A stretch of DNA of 64,000 bases from Astropecten irregularis (taxonomy: Eukaryota > Echinodermata > Asteroidea > Paxillosida > Astropectinidae), in NCBI GenBank assembly GCA_963971285.1, contig OZ020250.1:12570499-12634498 (forward strand). Direction: 5' to 3'. This document shows, piece after piece, positions 23,201 to 36,396 of this stretch. How positions within the stretch are numbered: the stretch's first letter is position 1; each line of letters starts with the position of its first letter. The translations under genes were made by a program, and so were the position numbers. The notes under the pieces are model-generated. The model saw only the letters and a list, made by a program, of their open reading frames with translations. It made no database searches and was not told the origin of the DNA.

Positions 23201-24157
23201 CTGAAAGGTTAAGATCATGTCAGATTTATACTCCACAGAAATGATTATCCTTTTTACTTCCCGAATTGAATCATCTATTGATTTCTTGGTCGTGAATTTC
23301 ACGTATCCATTTCACACATCATTCTTTTGTCTTCCATTCATTCCTGGGTCATGTTTATTTTTTTTTTCGTCAATTTCGACGATAACTGTGTCTTTTTAAG
23401 ATTGGTGCAACTTCATTGTAATTTCTGAATAACATTATGCAATGATACAGTGTAAGTTTTTTCTCTTTCGGTTTTCTTACTTAATAAAATCAGACAACTG
23501 TCCTAGCTGGTATAGTTTCCCAAATTCGATTGAATTCTTCACCCAGACCTAGTAACATTTTTCTTTCTCATCCGAAATTCAAGTCGTCTTCGGTCTTCTG
23601 GGAATTAGACGCGGAAACTTGACACGATACAGAGAAGAACTGCTGGAAATTAAAATGACTAAACAAGGGGGAAGTAAAAGACAGAAAGGTCAAAGGTTGT
23701 CAAGTATTTCCCGCAAAAGCATCTTAAGAGTTTATTAAACACTCCGCTGGAGCGTGTTCCATGTTGGCTTTGAATTACTTCTTTGTGTCAATTTTGCAGC
23801 CGTCTTGGACTTTTCCTTTTCGATAAAGTGATATAAGCAGGAAAAGGAAACCACGAGGTGCAGGAAATACGTTTTCCATTTCCTTGGATGGGATGATTCT
23901 GCCGTACATGTATTGATCACGCCAAAGGTTGGCTAGAATTTCAAAGCCTGTTTATTGATTCTGTATCTCGTTGGAATGCAAGACAGATCTGAAGGGATAT
24001 AACCGCTAGGGAACAAGAGTACAGCCACTGCCACAGGTTGTTCATCACACCAGACATATAGATGGAATGCACTGTACTGAATAATGATACCATCAGAATA
24101 AAATGACTAGTACACAACCTATATATGGCTCCATCTACCAAGGGAGATCATTCTTTA
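20260..24157. other. Unique DNA; no gene demonstrated
   Basis: Open frames at 20295-20606 (minus, 103 codons) and 20761-21069 (plus, 102 codons) are the best non-repeat frames here. Neither has a recognisable motif, signal peptide or membrane segment that I can defend. TAGGCCTA occurs at 21423 and 21589. A donor-like CAG/GTAAGTT on the minus strand at 22814-22822 is isolated. Confidence 0.45.
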
Positions 24158-24337
24158 GTTGTCTTGTTGTTGTCTTTGTCTTTGTTGTTGTTATTGTTGT
24201 TGTTGTTGTTGTTGACGTTGTTGTTGTTGATGACGTCGTTGTTGTCGTTGATGATGATGTTGATGTTGTTGACGTTGTTGTTGTTGTTTTTGCTGTTTTC
24301 TCGTTGTTGTTCTTGTTGTTGTTCTTGTTGTTGTTCA
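24158..24337. repeat. (TTG)n microsatellite with GTC and GATGAT interruptions
   Basis: Trinucleotide array of TTG/GTT with scattered GAC, GTC and GATGATGATG segments. Being a trinucleotide, it opens frames in several phases (Val-, Leu- and, on the minus strand, Asn/Thr-rich) that are not proteins. Confidence 0.95.
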
Positions 24338-27300
24338 AAGCGTACTTATGTTATTTTGTATGAGGTCAATGTTAATGGAACTATTTTAATTTGTATATTT
24401 TCCTACTTACTAGAATTTGTTTAGCTTTTTTCTGTTCTTTTGTCATGTTTTGGAAAATAATGTTTTCCTTCGAAAAGTAAAAAAAAAAAAAAAAAAGCTT
24501 GGTTTTTTTTCTTCTGGTTCTTGTTTTTCTGTGGTTTCTGTTCCCGTAGCGGGTATAGTGAATGCAATACATGCAGCAAGGATATTGTAAATTCAGATGG
24601 AATACTGAGGTGGATATTTCATGGAGTCAGATGATACGTGACATGACAAATATCGCAGGTTCATCGTCCGAAAATAAGCCACCTTAAGGGAGTCAGAAAA
24701 ATATGGCATTCGTTATAATAGTATCACGTGATTAGCGTTACTCATCAGCTTCACACTTAATGGCACACTATATAGCCTCGGCTTTTTGGCAAGGCAAAAT
24801 CTGTCTCCATCTTTACTCCTCCGATTGTTTACGAAATTCAGAAATTGTCAACAGCTCAGGCCTAATGTGTGCCATTGCATGTCTTATTGCAACTCAGGAA
24901 TTCATGCAAATAACAGAAATGCATAATTAATTGGTGAATGGTAAAACATGATGATTACGAAGCCAGAGTGTTGCTGCATTCAACATTCGCCGTCTCCATT
25001 CCCACTCTCACTTATGAAATTAGAATCTTTGTTAATTTTATTAGACATGTATAATCAGAATAATGGAGTGTCATTTCTTTAGTTCGCTTCTCATGAAGAA
25101 TAAGGGAATGAATGTCATATACAATTTTTATCATGACGTTCACATTGTGCTGGAAGGCTTTAAGTTATAGTAAATTCAATTTAGGCCTACTGGAAAACGG
25201 CACCGAAAAAAGATCAGGCTATTCATATCATAATGTTAATTATAATTCTCCCTGATGTATTAATATATATTCTCAAAAATTGTGCACTCCGAACTTGGTG
25301 CTTATTGTTAACAAAAATCAAGTCCTTATGTAAAGACATGGCGTCGTGCAGTCGCACTTGATAAATACCATGTTTTATTAATAGTCCTATAGCGCACATT
25401 TGAGTACCATTAATGGGCTTGTAAAAGGCGGTAAAACTGCTATCATGCTGGCGGTATATTGGACCTCCCGGCCATATTGGTTTGAAGTACAGCTTGTTGA
25501 TAACCACCCATTAACGATGTTCCTGTTATCTTTGTTAATACTACCGGCATTAGTTAGCTAACGGGCATTTCAACACTGGATTAAGGGATTCCAGAATAGT
25601 CTTTATACATATATGCACATAATTATGTATATCCTTCTAAATGCGTCGTTATAAATTATAGGACTGACTGACTTTACAGTTTGAGCAGATTCAGTGTTAT
25701 CTTGCTAGGATGTAGGAAGCCGGCCATCTTATCTATGAGCATTATACATTCCAGGTCACGATTCCCGTTGATGGCAGTTTTCAGAAGGTCCCATATTTTA
25801 CACTAGAATTCACTTCTTTTTACGTTCGGTGCCTGGGAGTGCTTTGTATGGTAAATGTTTCTACTGGTCCACATCTCGTAGAATGTGTATTAATGACCTT
25901 TGAAGTTGAGTTTGGGGCATGGAATGTGTATTATATTACAATAATACAAACAAACAGTCCGAGACTTGAAGATTTCTCTTAATGTCTTTGTGATTGGATC
26001 GTAATTTACTCAGTTGAGATATGGTGAATTATAGAAGTCACATACTGGATGAAAGTAGCTTAAACATATAAACGTGTATCAATCCGATGCGCAGGGTAAT
26101 TTATTGTATTTCATTTAAACTGTCATAAGCAATAAATATGTTTTATGAATCCCTCCGCCGCAGGTCACGCCCTGAAAAGTGAAACTTGCCGCAGGGGAAC
26201 TATGCTGATTGGTATAGACAGGTATACACGCTCAGGGAACCATTATTCTTCCATAGGTACAGATGAACAAGTGTATAGTTTTGTCCTTTAGTAGATGACA
26301 CAGTTGTTCTTTAGCAGAATATGTCATTGTCCTTCGCTGAGTAAGCATGTGCACTTATGACATTCGCTATTTCGAACGGACCGCCTGTTAAGCAAATATT
26401 TATCCTATTGAATCGGGCCGTATTTTAATACTCTGTGCTCTTAAGCGCCGGGTTCCACCAACAGTGTAGCATAGACAGCAACCAAAACAAATTCACAGTC
26501 ATTTGGGATGCCCTCGTTGTATTGATTTTTCTCTCTCTCCTTTTTTTTCACTGAAATCATTACTTCACTCCTTGAGTTTGTGGTACGGTCGTGGCTGATA
26601 GAGGTTACGCCTAGAAATGGAAATGAGACAGGAGTCAGTTTGGATCTTATCCATTCAGTCAACACTGACATGCAGCTGCGTCAAGATCCAGCACAGTCTT
26701 CCGACGAATTAATGAAGAAAAAAACCCAGAAATTGAAGCTGTTGAAAATTCACCAGCCTGCATATTTTAAGAGACATTCCTATATATAACAAAGATATGT
26801 GACCTTTATAATAAGACGGTTTTGGTTTCATGTAATTTAACGTGTCGGCATACAGGTACCGAAGCGTCCGCCTGTGTGAGATCCTATTGTATAATGTAAT
26901 GTAACCAAACCAGCACGATGCTGAAATATAAGTGAACCCTGGTATAACAGTATTACTTTGGGCAACCTTGTAACATATTTGCACTGACATTTACTTGATT
27001 GATGCTGGAATCGACGACGATTCATCATTTTTCATTCATATCATGTTGTTGAGACATTTACCAGATGTGTTTATTGTTGTTCACAGCACACTTGATTAGA
27101 AGCGTCATAAAACTGTCCAACCCTGGTACATATTTTGATTAATTATGCCAAATAGATAAGTAGATGGAACAGGTGTAGGTGATTTTCAATAGATGATTTT
27201 CAATATAAGGATCGTCAGCCCATTGTGAGGCATCATGCATGCATTCTGAAAAACAAGAACTTGTATATAAAGTTGGTTAGACATATGACCACACCTTCCG

Positions 27301-29574
27301 TGCATAGGTGCATAGATGTATACGTGTATACTGTCATTGACCGTATAAGTAGCGACTTCCAAGATGCTTGGGGTTCTTCTTTACTTGTCTTTCTTTTGAT
27401 ATATATTGCTTTTGATATATATTATATGCATAATTTAGAGATACTAAATGCCCCAAGGGGTTTGCTCTGATCAGGGAGCGAAACACTTGACCGTCCCTCA
27501 ACTATCGTTATATTATACGCTCAAAACAAAACTGCATTAATTTTTGTTCACAGGTTTTGGGTGGGATTGCCATGAACGCCTGTAGGGTATCCTCGTTGAC
27601 TGGCATGGTAGGTTCAATGTTGGCAGGTCAGAATTACATCGTCCTGTAATTTGAATTAAACTGCAGGAGCTTTGAATGCTGAGTGATACTGACTGCAAAG
27701 TCAGTGATGTAATTATGACGGGTTTCAAGTATACAAGTCAAGTGGTCATTTGAGCTATAAGGTATAAAAACCGTCTTTCTCTTTGACTATTTCTAGCACA
27801 CAATAGTCGATATGCATCTTCCATTGTGTATTCCTATATAAATGGTATTAGCATTTCATAATTCGTACTAAATTATCAAATTATCCAGTATGTTCAATCT
27901 GACTGTTTTTACCGTGCACTGTGTGGCCTCGGGTTTGTAAACCGCAGTATTTCTTTGAATTTTTATCAAATAAATAACAAACTAAGTAATTAATTATTAA
28001 AAGAAAGAAATCTTAATTTTATTTTTTAAAATCACATTTAGTTTGAATGGGCTGAATTTAAAAGAGCACGACAGCGTTTTTATTTCAAATCCAAATTTAT
28101 GCAAGTCTGTAAGTGTATAATTCTTTTTTTTATGATGTATGCAATTAAAATGCAAAAAACTACATCTCAAAAATATCTGTGATCAAAAGCATGATTCTAA
28201 ATAGCTACAAGTCAAGTGAATGTCAATTTGCATAATTACGTATACACATAATATACGCAAGTAGGGAACACGCTGATATAAGATTATTGATGATACATAA
28301 AGACCTGTTTGGTCTCTGGCCGCAACCAAATGCTGTTAACATATCCAGTATTGTCTTATAAACACTCCACTTTTATTCTAATATCTCATATTGCTATACA
28401 TACAATGAGAAATATACAATGCGCATAAATTATGTGAATCGTCGCCTAGCAATTTTCTTGAAGATATTTTGGGAATGGAAATAAAACACAAGGCTGGGGA
28501 AAGAGCACTTGAAAACTGCCCACCTTGTATCGAAGTTTAATCAAAGTGCACAACAGTTATTGGCAGCTTTGTTTGGATAAAGCACCCGAGAAAACACTGC
28601 TTCACCCTTTTTTTTCTAGAAAAATTTTTAAATGACGCAGCTGACGACGTATTTTCACGCGACACAAGAAATGGACAATTTTTGACTTCGTTGTGCAAAA
28701 AAGGGAAACATTTCTTAATGTTGAAAGATTGTTTTAGTTTATTTAAATTGTTCAGAATTTTATGAAAAGACAATTGTATTATTTATTGTGAATCGTTTTG
28801 GTGAAACGTTCTCACTACAATCGCTTCTAAGACAAAATAACCCAATTATAATTACAGACATGGCCACGGATTATCGTTAAGGTGATCCGGAAATTATAAA
28901 ATGCTTTAGAACTGTTGTAAAGAAACAACGTTATTCACTCAGTGATAAATTTTGGAATATAATTATAGAAAATATGAGTAACCACGTTATGTGATTCTGT
29001 CTCGTGTGGCTTACACTCCTTCCATTGACCTCCAGGGACTGTCGCATAATAATTGACCAAATTGAAGGCTTTCTATTCCATTCACTACAAGGGGGAAACT
29101 TTATATTCATAATACTTGGGATATTCTTAATGCAATCATATAGAACTTGGGACGAAACATGACGTAAGTAGTAGATATTCAATCTGAACATTTGAGCAGG
29201 TGCAGTGGATGGTACCAGTATACTACTTGCAAATATCGGACCAGGTGTTACCCCTGGGGGTGAATACACTAGACATGGCCAAGGCTTCACCATAGCAAGG
29301 TAGATTCACATTGTAGATTCAAAACTACGGCAATTAGAACACTGTGTAGAGAGTTATACCTGCATAGTGTGGTGAGTTTTATCTTGGAATTGGAAATTGA
29401 ATGATTTGATGTTTATTGAATTATCATAATTAAACCCTTGGCAAAAACTTGTTATAACATGTCATAAATTGTGTAGAACGTGCATTTAAAACGTGTGCTG
29501 TAATTATAATTATATCAATTTGGCAATATGGGATCGTACTAAAAAAAATCCTGCATTTTGAAGAAGATAATAAT
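24338..29574. other. No gene recognised
   Basis: AT-rich, mostly unique. An A-run of about 18 is at 24480. TAGGCCTA is at 25182. The minus-strand frame at 28931-29293 (120 codons) is the longest non-repeat frame in the window but has no domain that I recognise. A small direct repeat GATTTTCAATA lies at about 27181-27210. Confidence 0.45.
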
Positions 29575-29579
29575 GATAT

Positions 29580-29655
29580 GTTTCAGGCCATTTTGGCTGA
29601 TGAGCAGTTTGAAGCAGTTAATTACTTGTATTGAAGATATTAATGGGGTTAATTC
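29580..29655 (+). mobile_element. Penelope-like terminal fragment, copy E1 (partial)
   Basis: Contains ATTTTGGCTGATGAGCAGTT, shared with copies at 45420-45545 and 48722-48845. The upstream hammerhead-like part seen in the other two is not clear here. Assignment to Penelope-like elements rests on those copies and is an inference. Confidence 0.5.
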
Positions 29656-32600
29656 TACTAAAAGGGATAAAATGACATGGAATAGGCGTTATTTAATTTT
29701 ACTTTCTCGAGTCAGAAGGAGAAAGTACACCTGGAACTATATAGAACAACATATTATCAATGCTCTGATGAATTAATCACATGAAATAAGATCATCATTA
29801 AAAATCCTTCTTATGTGTCTATAATACTATTGCATGCTTAAATGTTCGTTCTAAATGTCATTTAAAAGTACATATAACTAAATGAGGAGACTGGTATGAT
29901 AAGTAGGATTGATGTTCACTTCACAACAACAATATTAGATCTGCCTTTCCTTTCCTTTTCCTGGTCAGTATTTGCAAAAAGCACGTACTGGTTCAAAATA
30001 AACAACTTGAGATGAAATGGGTTGAGAGATGCACAAGTAGTGTCATGATTAATTGTAAAGATGTAGTACGTGTCATCCATTACTTAAACGAGACATAATG
30101 AGGCTATGTATAATATCTTACGTCATTCCCCTGATACATGCAATAGCAAAGGTACAACTCCTATGGGTAATCAGTGCCAGTAAAGACTTGGACCTTGAAC
30201 GACCTTTCAACAATCTGCTTATTGTTTTCGTTTCATTCATGTCCTCAGCTCAAAATCACAGAGACCCCGGAGGAATTTAACTTGATTAAGTTTTCAGCTT
30301 TGCTCTGCCAATCCATAAGGTAGGTGAGCGTGAGTCCTGATTCGGTGAACTTGGAGGCCACAGGCGGGGTTAGTTTGATTTGGTTATTAGACTGCTCCTC
30401 GTGCTTGCTCAACTACATCTCTGTATTTGACGTGGACAGGGGCAAATATGGACAGACCCGTGAATAGAACTACTCTCATTTGCACAAGATTTTGGCAAAC
30501 ACTTGCTAAATAATTGAATGATCACAACTGATAATTTAATAAGTGGCACCATACTCAAACAAATTAATTTCCAATGGAAAATACAAAGTTTGGCCGGTAG
30601 ACCTTCAACTTGTACTATGACAGAGTTCTCTTACAAACTAAAATGTCACTGCCCTAATTCGTCATTAATTGCAGCACGGTAATTAAACGTAATGTGTCAT
30701 TGTAAAAAATACATTGGTCACATAATATGAAAATGTAGCACAGTGCACATTTGGCAGGTTGTTGTAGTGACAGGACAAGTCCAAACATGCCCGTTTGTCT
30801 CGGGGCGAAGGTTGGATGAAGTTTTCTGCGGCCGTCTGTTTTTCTCGCGAAAAACAGCTCCATGTAAAACCCTGTATAATTGGTTTACTTTCGATATTAC
30901 TTACAACACAACTTCTTAATTATTCAAAAGTATGGAGCGTTTGGACATGTAGACAAACTAGGAAGAGATCCGAATTATTGTTAGTGTTATCAAATTGTTC
31001 TCTGTATTCAAATATAGTGCTTAAAACTTTCTTGTATGTCGCCATTAATCTTGGGTATTGCGTCATCAGTATAGGCATATTGCTTAAAATGGAACCGCTG
31101 CCGCATTTATGACAAATTTGTCCGAATAAATGATAATTAGTTCAGACGTAGATTATGTGGCTGAGTAGCCAACTCTTTCGCTATGGACGGTTGTGGTGTG
31201 TTCTTTAAACGTTTGGAGCTTGTACCCGCTGTTGAAATTTCAAGAAAACATGAAATTGCCGTATAAACCATCATGCACTCTACAATACATGCGGCTGTTT
31301 TCTACTATATTGGTATGTCTACATCCTTAGTTTCCACTCCGTGTCTCTGAGCCTCTTTTTCCGGCAGTGATTCCATAACATGATGAAGCTCTGTCGATCT
31401 TACATGCTATCTGAACCGTAAACCATTTTCAATCATAATGAATTTATCATCGGTTAGTCGCCCTCTCTTAAATATTAATTGGCAGTATACTGACTGGATT
31501 TACCCAAGCGATGAAACAAGGCAACCGTATTTTGACATGAAGGAAATGGGTCTATTTTGGAAACCAAATAACATTGGTGAATACTGAATAGTGAATACAA
31601 ATACCCCGGGGTATTTTTGAAGTGATTCTATTTAGGTAGGGTATAGCTATTTCTCATCATAAAAGCTGTTATTTCGCATGTGCAAACTGGACCATCGCCT
31701 CGGAATATCTGACCATTGCGACCTATTCTAAGTGGTCCAGCTGCCCATATAAGTGGGTAACCGCGTTGTAGCATGGATTATTCAAGTCACTTCATCCAAT
31801 TACTGGGGAATCGGTCGGCGCAGCTGCCGACTCAAAAACGAACATTCATAGACAAAAATACTGTTCCCAACTCCAACCAGTCTTGTGTGAAATCTTCCTG
31901 GTAGAGCTGTAATCGAAAACCTGAAAATGAACACACACACTCCAGTCAGGCTCCGCAAAGGTCAAATTTTCAAATTGCTTTGGATACTTCTTCCTTTCCA
32001 CCTGGTTTAACACATCTCTAGTATGCTACCCAAAACGCCCAGGTCTTTAACCGACTGAGTATTCTTCTTCTTCTTCTTCTTCTTCTTCTTCTTCTTTTAA
32101 GTTAATATACTGAATATGATAAAATAGCAACTACTGAGACAAACACGATAATTCCTCATTTGACCTGGATTGAATTATTTTAATAAGCAGAGCATGCGTA
32201 TCTTAAATAAACAAGTAAACTGGATGCATGGTAGACTTCCAGGACTGGCCAACCCGGGCCTACTCGTCCAAGGGTTCGCCGCTCTTTTAAGAGCCCTGGC
32301 TCTGTCTGGAGTGTACTTAGAAAGCCTCGCCCTACAGCAATTGACGTAGGTATTATTGTAGATCCAGTTCGATTTGCTTAAAGTCAAACACTCATTGACC
32401 TCATGCAGGACACTGAAGTCATAGATGAGAAAGGCAAGGCCTATAACATTTTATCGCGTATTGTTTCTCATTCCTGAATAATAAAGGCGGTTCTTTTGTC
32501 ATTGTATTTAAATGTGACCTTCGGATGAAGGCACAGTCAGGTTATACATGTACCTTACGCCAGTTGGCAGCAGTAAACATTCTATAAGATGGAAAGGTCA

Positions 32601-33659
32601 AATAAGTCTTGATCTTGCAGAAAATGTCATTCACTTAAGAAATGGTACAAGGTTTTAGTGCTCCGTGTGCATTGAAGTACAGGACACCCGTACGTAACGT
32701 AATATGGCGTGGGTATTATATTTAAATGCAAGGCTCTCCCCTTTACTTGGATTGCACCATTTTTTCTCCCGGATGCTTTCTCACTCCCAAAATAGCACCT
32801 TAGCCTAGACTATGTGTTTGAGCATATCTGCCTAGTTTCCTAAAGTTGTTTTCACAACTATCACGGCAACCTAGTCGACTACTTAACTTAAGTATTTGGG
32901 GAGTTTGTATTGATTTTTAGGAGGTATTTTTAGTAACTAACTCAAAATTCGCCAAAGGTGTGTGGTATGACATGAATATGCACTTTCTATCTGAATTAAA
33001 CTATATATTCAATGCTGAATTATCACTTCTCAAATTTTCCTTTTATTTTGACTTTGCCATGTCAAAGCGTAAATTGACATTTCGCATTTGCTGAAATGTT
33101 CAGGCATTGATGCAAAGACACCGACATTGCTTAAAACCAGGTGGGGGAGTTGTTTTAATTAAACCCAAACAAAAGTAGCTTTGAAGTGGAGACGACGCGT
33201 CAAATTAGAAGCACGAACGCATCCCAGACCGACCGTTGATAGCAACACGATATTATCAGACGCTCTTTCAAAATGCAGTGGTTATCTGTCTCTATAAGAA
33301 GATGTAAAGTACACAATCAGGTAGGGGATTATGGGAATTCATCCTAGCTAGGAGCCATACAATGTACGGTGACTCAGCCAGGTAGAGAACTAGACCTTTA
33401 CATCGCGTGTATTCATTTGAACGGGTGTGGTACCCTGACTCCCAGAGAGCCAGCTAATAATCAGCTTGTGACATGATCATTACACGTCAATGATAATAGC
33501 TCATGCGTGGGCCTTCATGCAGCCAGTCCAACTATATCGGTTCGTTAAGCAGCCGTCCCTCATGCCAATTGTCATAAGCATGCTACGAAGCTAACAATTA
33601 TACTGGGTATGACTTGCGGCATAATGAATCCAAACATGTACATTATAGCCCAGCCATAC
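29656..33659. other. No gene recognised
   Basis: Unique DNA with one simple repeat, (TTC)n at 32063-32097. A short GC-rich patch at 32240-32310 contains two overlapping small hairpins. A 105-codon plus-strand frame at 30795-31112 has no identifiable domain. Confidence 0.45.
32063..32097. repeat. (TTC)11 microsatellite
   Basis: Uninterrupted TTC trinucleotides; the complementary strand is a GAA purine tract. Confidence 0.95.
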
Positions 33660-33661
33660 TA

Positions 33662-33969
33662 AAGGTAAAACAGGATTGGTAACATACCCAAACAGTTCAC
33701 AGATTTACGTATACATTTCAGGATGTGAAGATGATGCTGGTAGAAACATACCGTTGAAAATAAACGGTTCTGCCTGAAATGGTGTATTTATCCAGAAAAC
33801 AAAGACCGAAAACATTTTTGTTCTCTGGGTAAAACCATTCTTTATGTTTGAGTCGGGTTTTCGCTACTTTCCCGTGACTCAGATCTCCGATTATAATTTC
33901 ATGTACATGTTTGATCAGACAAAGTGTGAGTACAGCTCTGTGACCATTACCAATCATGTATTATACCTT
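33662..33969 (+). mobile_element. TA-flanked MITE, subfamily B (copy B1)
   Basis: Left end AAGGTAAAACAGGATTGGTA, right end TACCAATCATGTATTATACC plus TT, flanked by TA at 33660-33661 and 33970-33971. The left half shares with subfamily A the blocks CACAGATTTACGTATAC and CCTGAAATGGTGTATTTAT. The right half is subfamily specific: GAGTCGGGTTTTCGCTA, GTGACTCAGAT, AGACAAAGTGTGAGT. Confidence 0.9.
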
Positions 33970-33971
33970 TA

Positions 33972-34690
33972 ACAAGCTCGCCAGTCAAATGCATTACGCA
34001 GCGTAATATCCCTACAGCATGAGCCACAAGTTTGTCTGCAAATTTTCATTGTTAATTAGGGGGAGTAATTTGAGCATTTGCTACCCTTTTCTGTGTGTGT
34101 ATGCTTTGTTTGGCTATTTGTCTTTGCTTTGTTATAAGGGGGCGTGACTAAGATGACCTTTGCAATGGCCAATAAATTTAACGATTTGATTATAATTTCT
34201 CTTAGTAGTGTAGCAACTGTCCAACATATATTTAGACTCATCAAGATGCGTACATTTACATATGATTTCACGCTCTAACAGATCCACGCAGCTGCTTATA
34301 AACCCTTAATTAAATTGAGACTATGAACTTTCCCAGCTGACGACTGGAAAAGCATTTCGGCCCGAGGTCGTTATAGTAAACTCGGCTTTGTACACAACAG
34401 ATATATGAACTGATTGATGAAACTCATGCAAATCAAAAGCCCAATTCCCAAACTTCAAATTAGTTCCGCTCTGGGATTTTAAAGATGTGGAGTTTAGGTC
34501 TTAGACTGATGTGAATATATTATGCCTACGGTATGCTTGTTTCCTTGATGGTCATTCTGCTTGGTTGAACCATTTACACATGGTTATTAATTTACCTGAT
34601 TTTGAAAACCTTTTCGTGTGAATTTGTCCATGCGCTGATTATATTGTAATTTTTCAATTCGGCACGTAAGCGTTCGGCCTAAAGGTTCAG
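33972..34690. other. No gene recognised
   Basis: Unique sequence. A minus-strand donor-like ATCAG/GTAAAT at 34591-34600 could belong to a transcript starting in the candidate promoter just to its right, but no exon can be demonstrated. Confidence 0.4.
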
Positions 34691-34709
34691 TCCTAGCGCT
34701 GCATCCCCC

Positions 34710-34955
34710 TTGCTTGTGACGTCATTGTGCGGCCATCTTAAGTGAAAATGATGATGAAAAAACATTTTGTAGACGACGCCCTACTGCACAATGATTGACC
34801 CATCCAATTTGTCGCACGCTACACATATGCATGTATAGACCTACGTAATGCACCTCTTATAAATACCTCTTACCTCTTACAGGAGTCTTTCACATGTTTT
34901 CTCTGCTTTCCTCACTGGTTGTGCGCATGCGTACAACTTTCCGCGCATGCTCAGA
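34710..34955. promoter_or_regulatory. Candidate TATA-less promoter (CRE, YY1-like, two NRF1-like sites)
   Basis: A perfect CRE TGACGTCA (34717-34724) is followed by GCGGCCATCTT (34729-34739), which matches the reverse complement of the YY1 consensus. About 190 bp on are TGCGCATGCG (34922-34931) and CGCGCATGC (34942-34950), close to the NRF1 consensus. In animals these three motifs are typical of housekeeping promoters without a TATA box. The direction and the gene served are unknown. Confidence 0.35.
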
Positions 34956-36052
34956 ACTGGCAAGACGTTTCAAAGTCTGTCATGATTTGGTTTAGGATGT
35001 CAGCGCAGAGTGCCAGGAATTCGCTCTGTTATATCCTCATTATGATTAGTTGATTATGGATAATCAGGTCAACAACTAACTAACGGAACCATGCACAACA
35101 TTGCATAGGCATCTTCTACCTTACAGCGTTATGCCCAAGAAACCTCCGTGTAGAATGAATGCAGAGACTCTTCATGAACATTGTACCATGATTATACGAT
35201 AACACATACCTTTTGCAACAAGTGATTCTTATTGATAATCCATAAAGCCAATATTACGGAGAAAATGGAGGTTGAAAGGAAGGAAACCTGTTTCTGTTTA
35301 CATAGTGAAAGGGTGTCTGGGTTTCCGCATCAAATCATCGACCCATTTGGTTTCCCCCGTGGGCAAAAATTGATGGATTCTTCCGTTTTTTGGAGTCATT
35401 TGCCTTCCCCAGAACGCATGGACTGAAGATGAGTCTGGGCATATATCCACTGGCGAATACTTATTGGGTTTTGCCCCTAGCAGCCTTGTGGCCACTCACC
35501 GTAGGCATGGCTATGTACCTAAAAGCCACTTGATTCAATTTCACCCGAAGCCGAGCTGCATGCAAGGACGTACGTCACGTTAAACAACCGTGAGAATAAT
35601 AAAGTCAAGCACGCCTTGGTCTAAAAAATTCCGTCACGCTAAAGTTATTTATAGACACAATCGGCAGTTAAACAGGGGCCAAATCAATGCAGATATTTAA
35701 TAAATACAATTTTATTACGGAGAGATGTTCATTGTCTATTCTTGTATACAGAAAAGCCATCATGATCTGGCTTTGTCAACTCTTTGGAATGTGAATTGCC
35801 ATATAAACCTGCTTTAACTTGGCTCACTCGTTAAAGCAAAGGAGTCGAAAAATGCTCAAGTTTCCGACATTTGCCAGATATTATTTGATAAAAACATCGC
35901 AACAACAACAGAACATAATTTCGTTTATAGTAGATTCATTTCTGAGCAGCAGATGTATAATGTGCTTGGTCATTATGTGCCGATGTGTATGAATTGTAAT
36001 TTCTCTTGATTTTAACGGGTGTTTGTTCAAATGCTTACGGTTTAAACAGAAT
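34956..36052. other. No gene recognised
   Basis: Unique sequence. Short overlapping frames on both strands around 35232-35495 have no recognisable features. Confidence 0.45.
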
Positions 36053-36298
36053 GTACACTGTCAACATTTTCGGTTAACAATCTCGGTAACATTGTTGCCA
36101 AGGTATGTTGTCGCTGAAAATCTTGTCAGTGTACTCAGAGCAAAACGAGTCGGGTAACATAACGCAGCAACATCTCGGTAACATGTTGGTCAAATGTTGC
36201 TATAGTGCACACCGGGCACAAAGTCGTGTTGCCCAGGTGTGTTGGCCTAACTGGGCAACATGTTACCGATTGTTACCGAAAATGTTGACAGTGTGCAC
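36053..36298. mobile_element. MITE with ACTGTCAACATTTTCGGT terminal repeats
   Basis: The left end GTACACTGTCAACATTTTCG and the right end (complement of GTGCACACTGTCAACATTTT) match over about 46 bp, including CGGTAACAAT and CGGTAACATGTTG with small indels. The motif CGGTAACAT also recurs inside at about 36174. About 246 bp, no coding capacity, superfamily unknown. Confidence 0.85.
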
Positions 36299-36396
36299 TA
36301 TGCTTTAGTTGGCGAAAGGCACTGAGTGCTGTATCGGGATGTCAGACTATGAATGTTAGGTATTACAGTTCTTTCTGCTTCGCTGGAGTTCCACGC

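Noticed and set aside
24103-24424. Val- and Leu-rich plus-strand frames and an Asn/Thr-rich minus-strand frame
   Set aside because: A TTG trinucleotide microsatellite; no protein.
32272-32300. GCTCT-TTTA-AGAGC hairpin resembling the histone mRNA 3' stem-loop
   Set aside because: The outermost G-C pair is missing, no histone coding sequence precedes it, and no purine-rich downstream element follows. An overlapping AGAGCC/GGCTCT hairpin suggests a chance palindrome.
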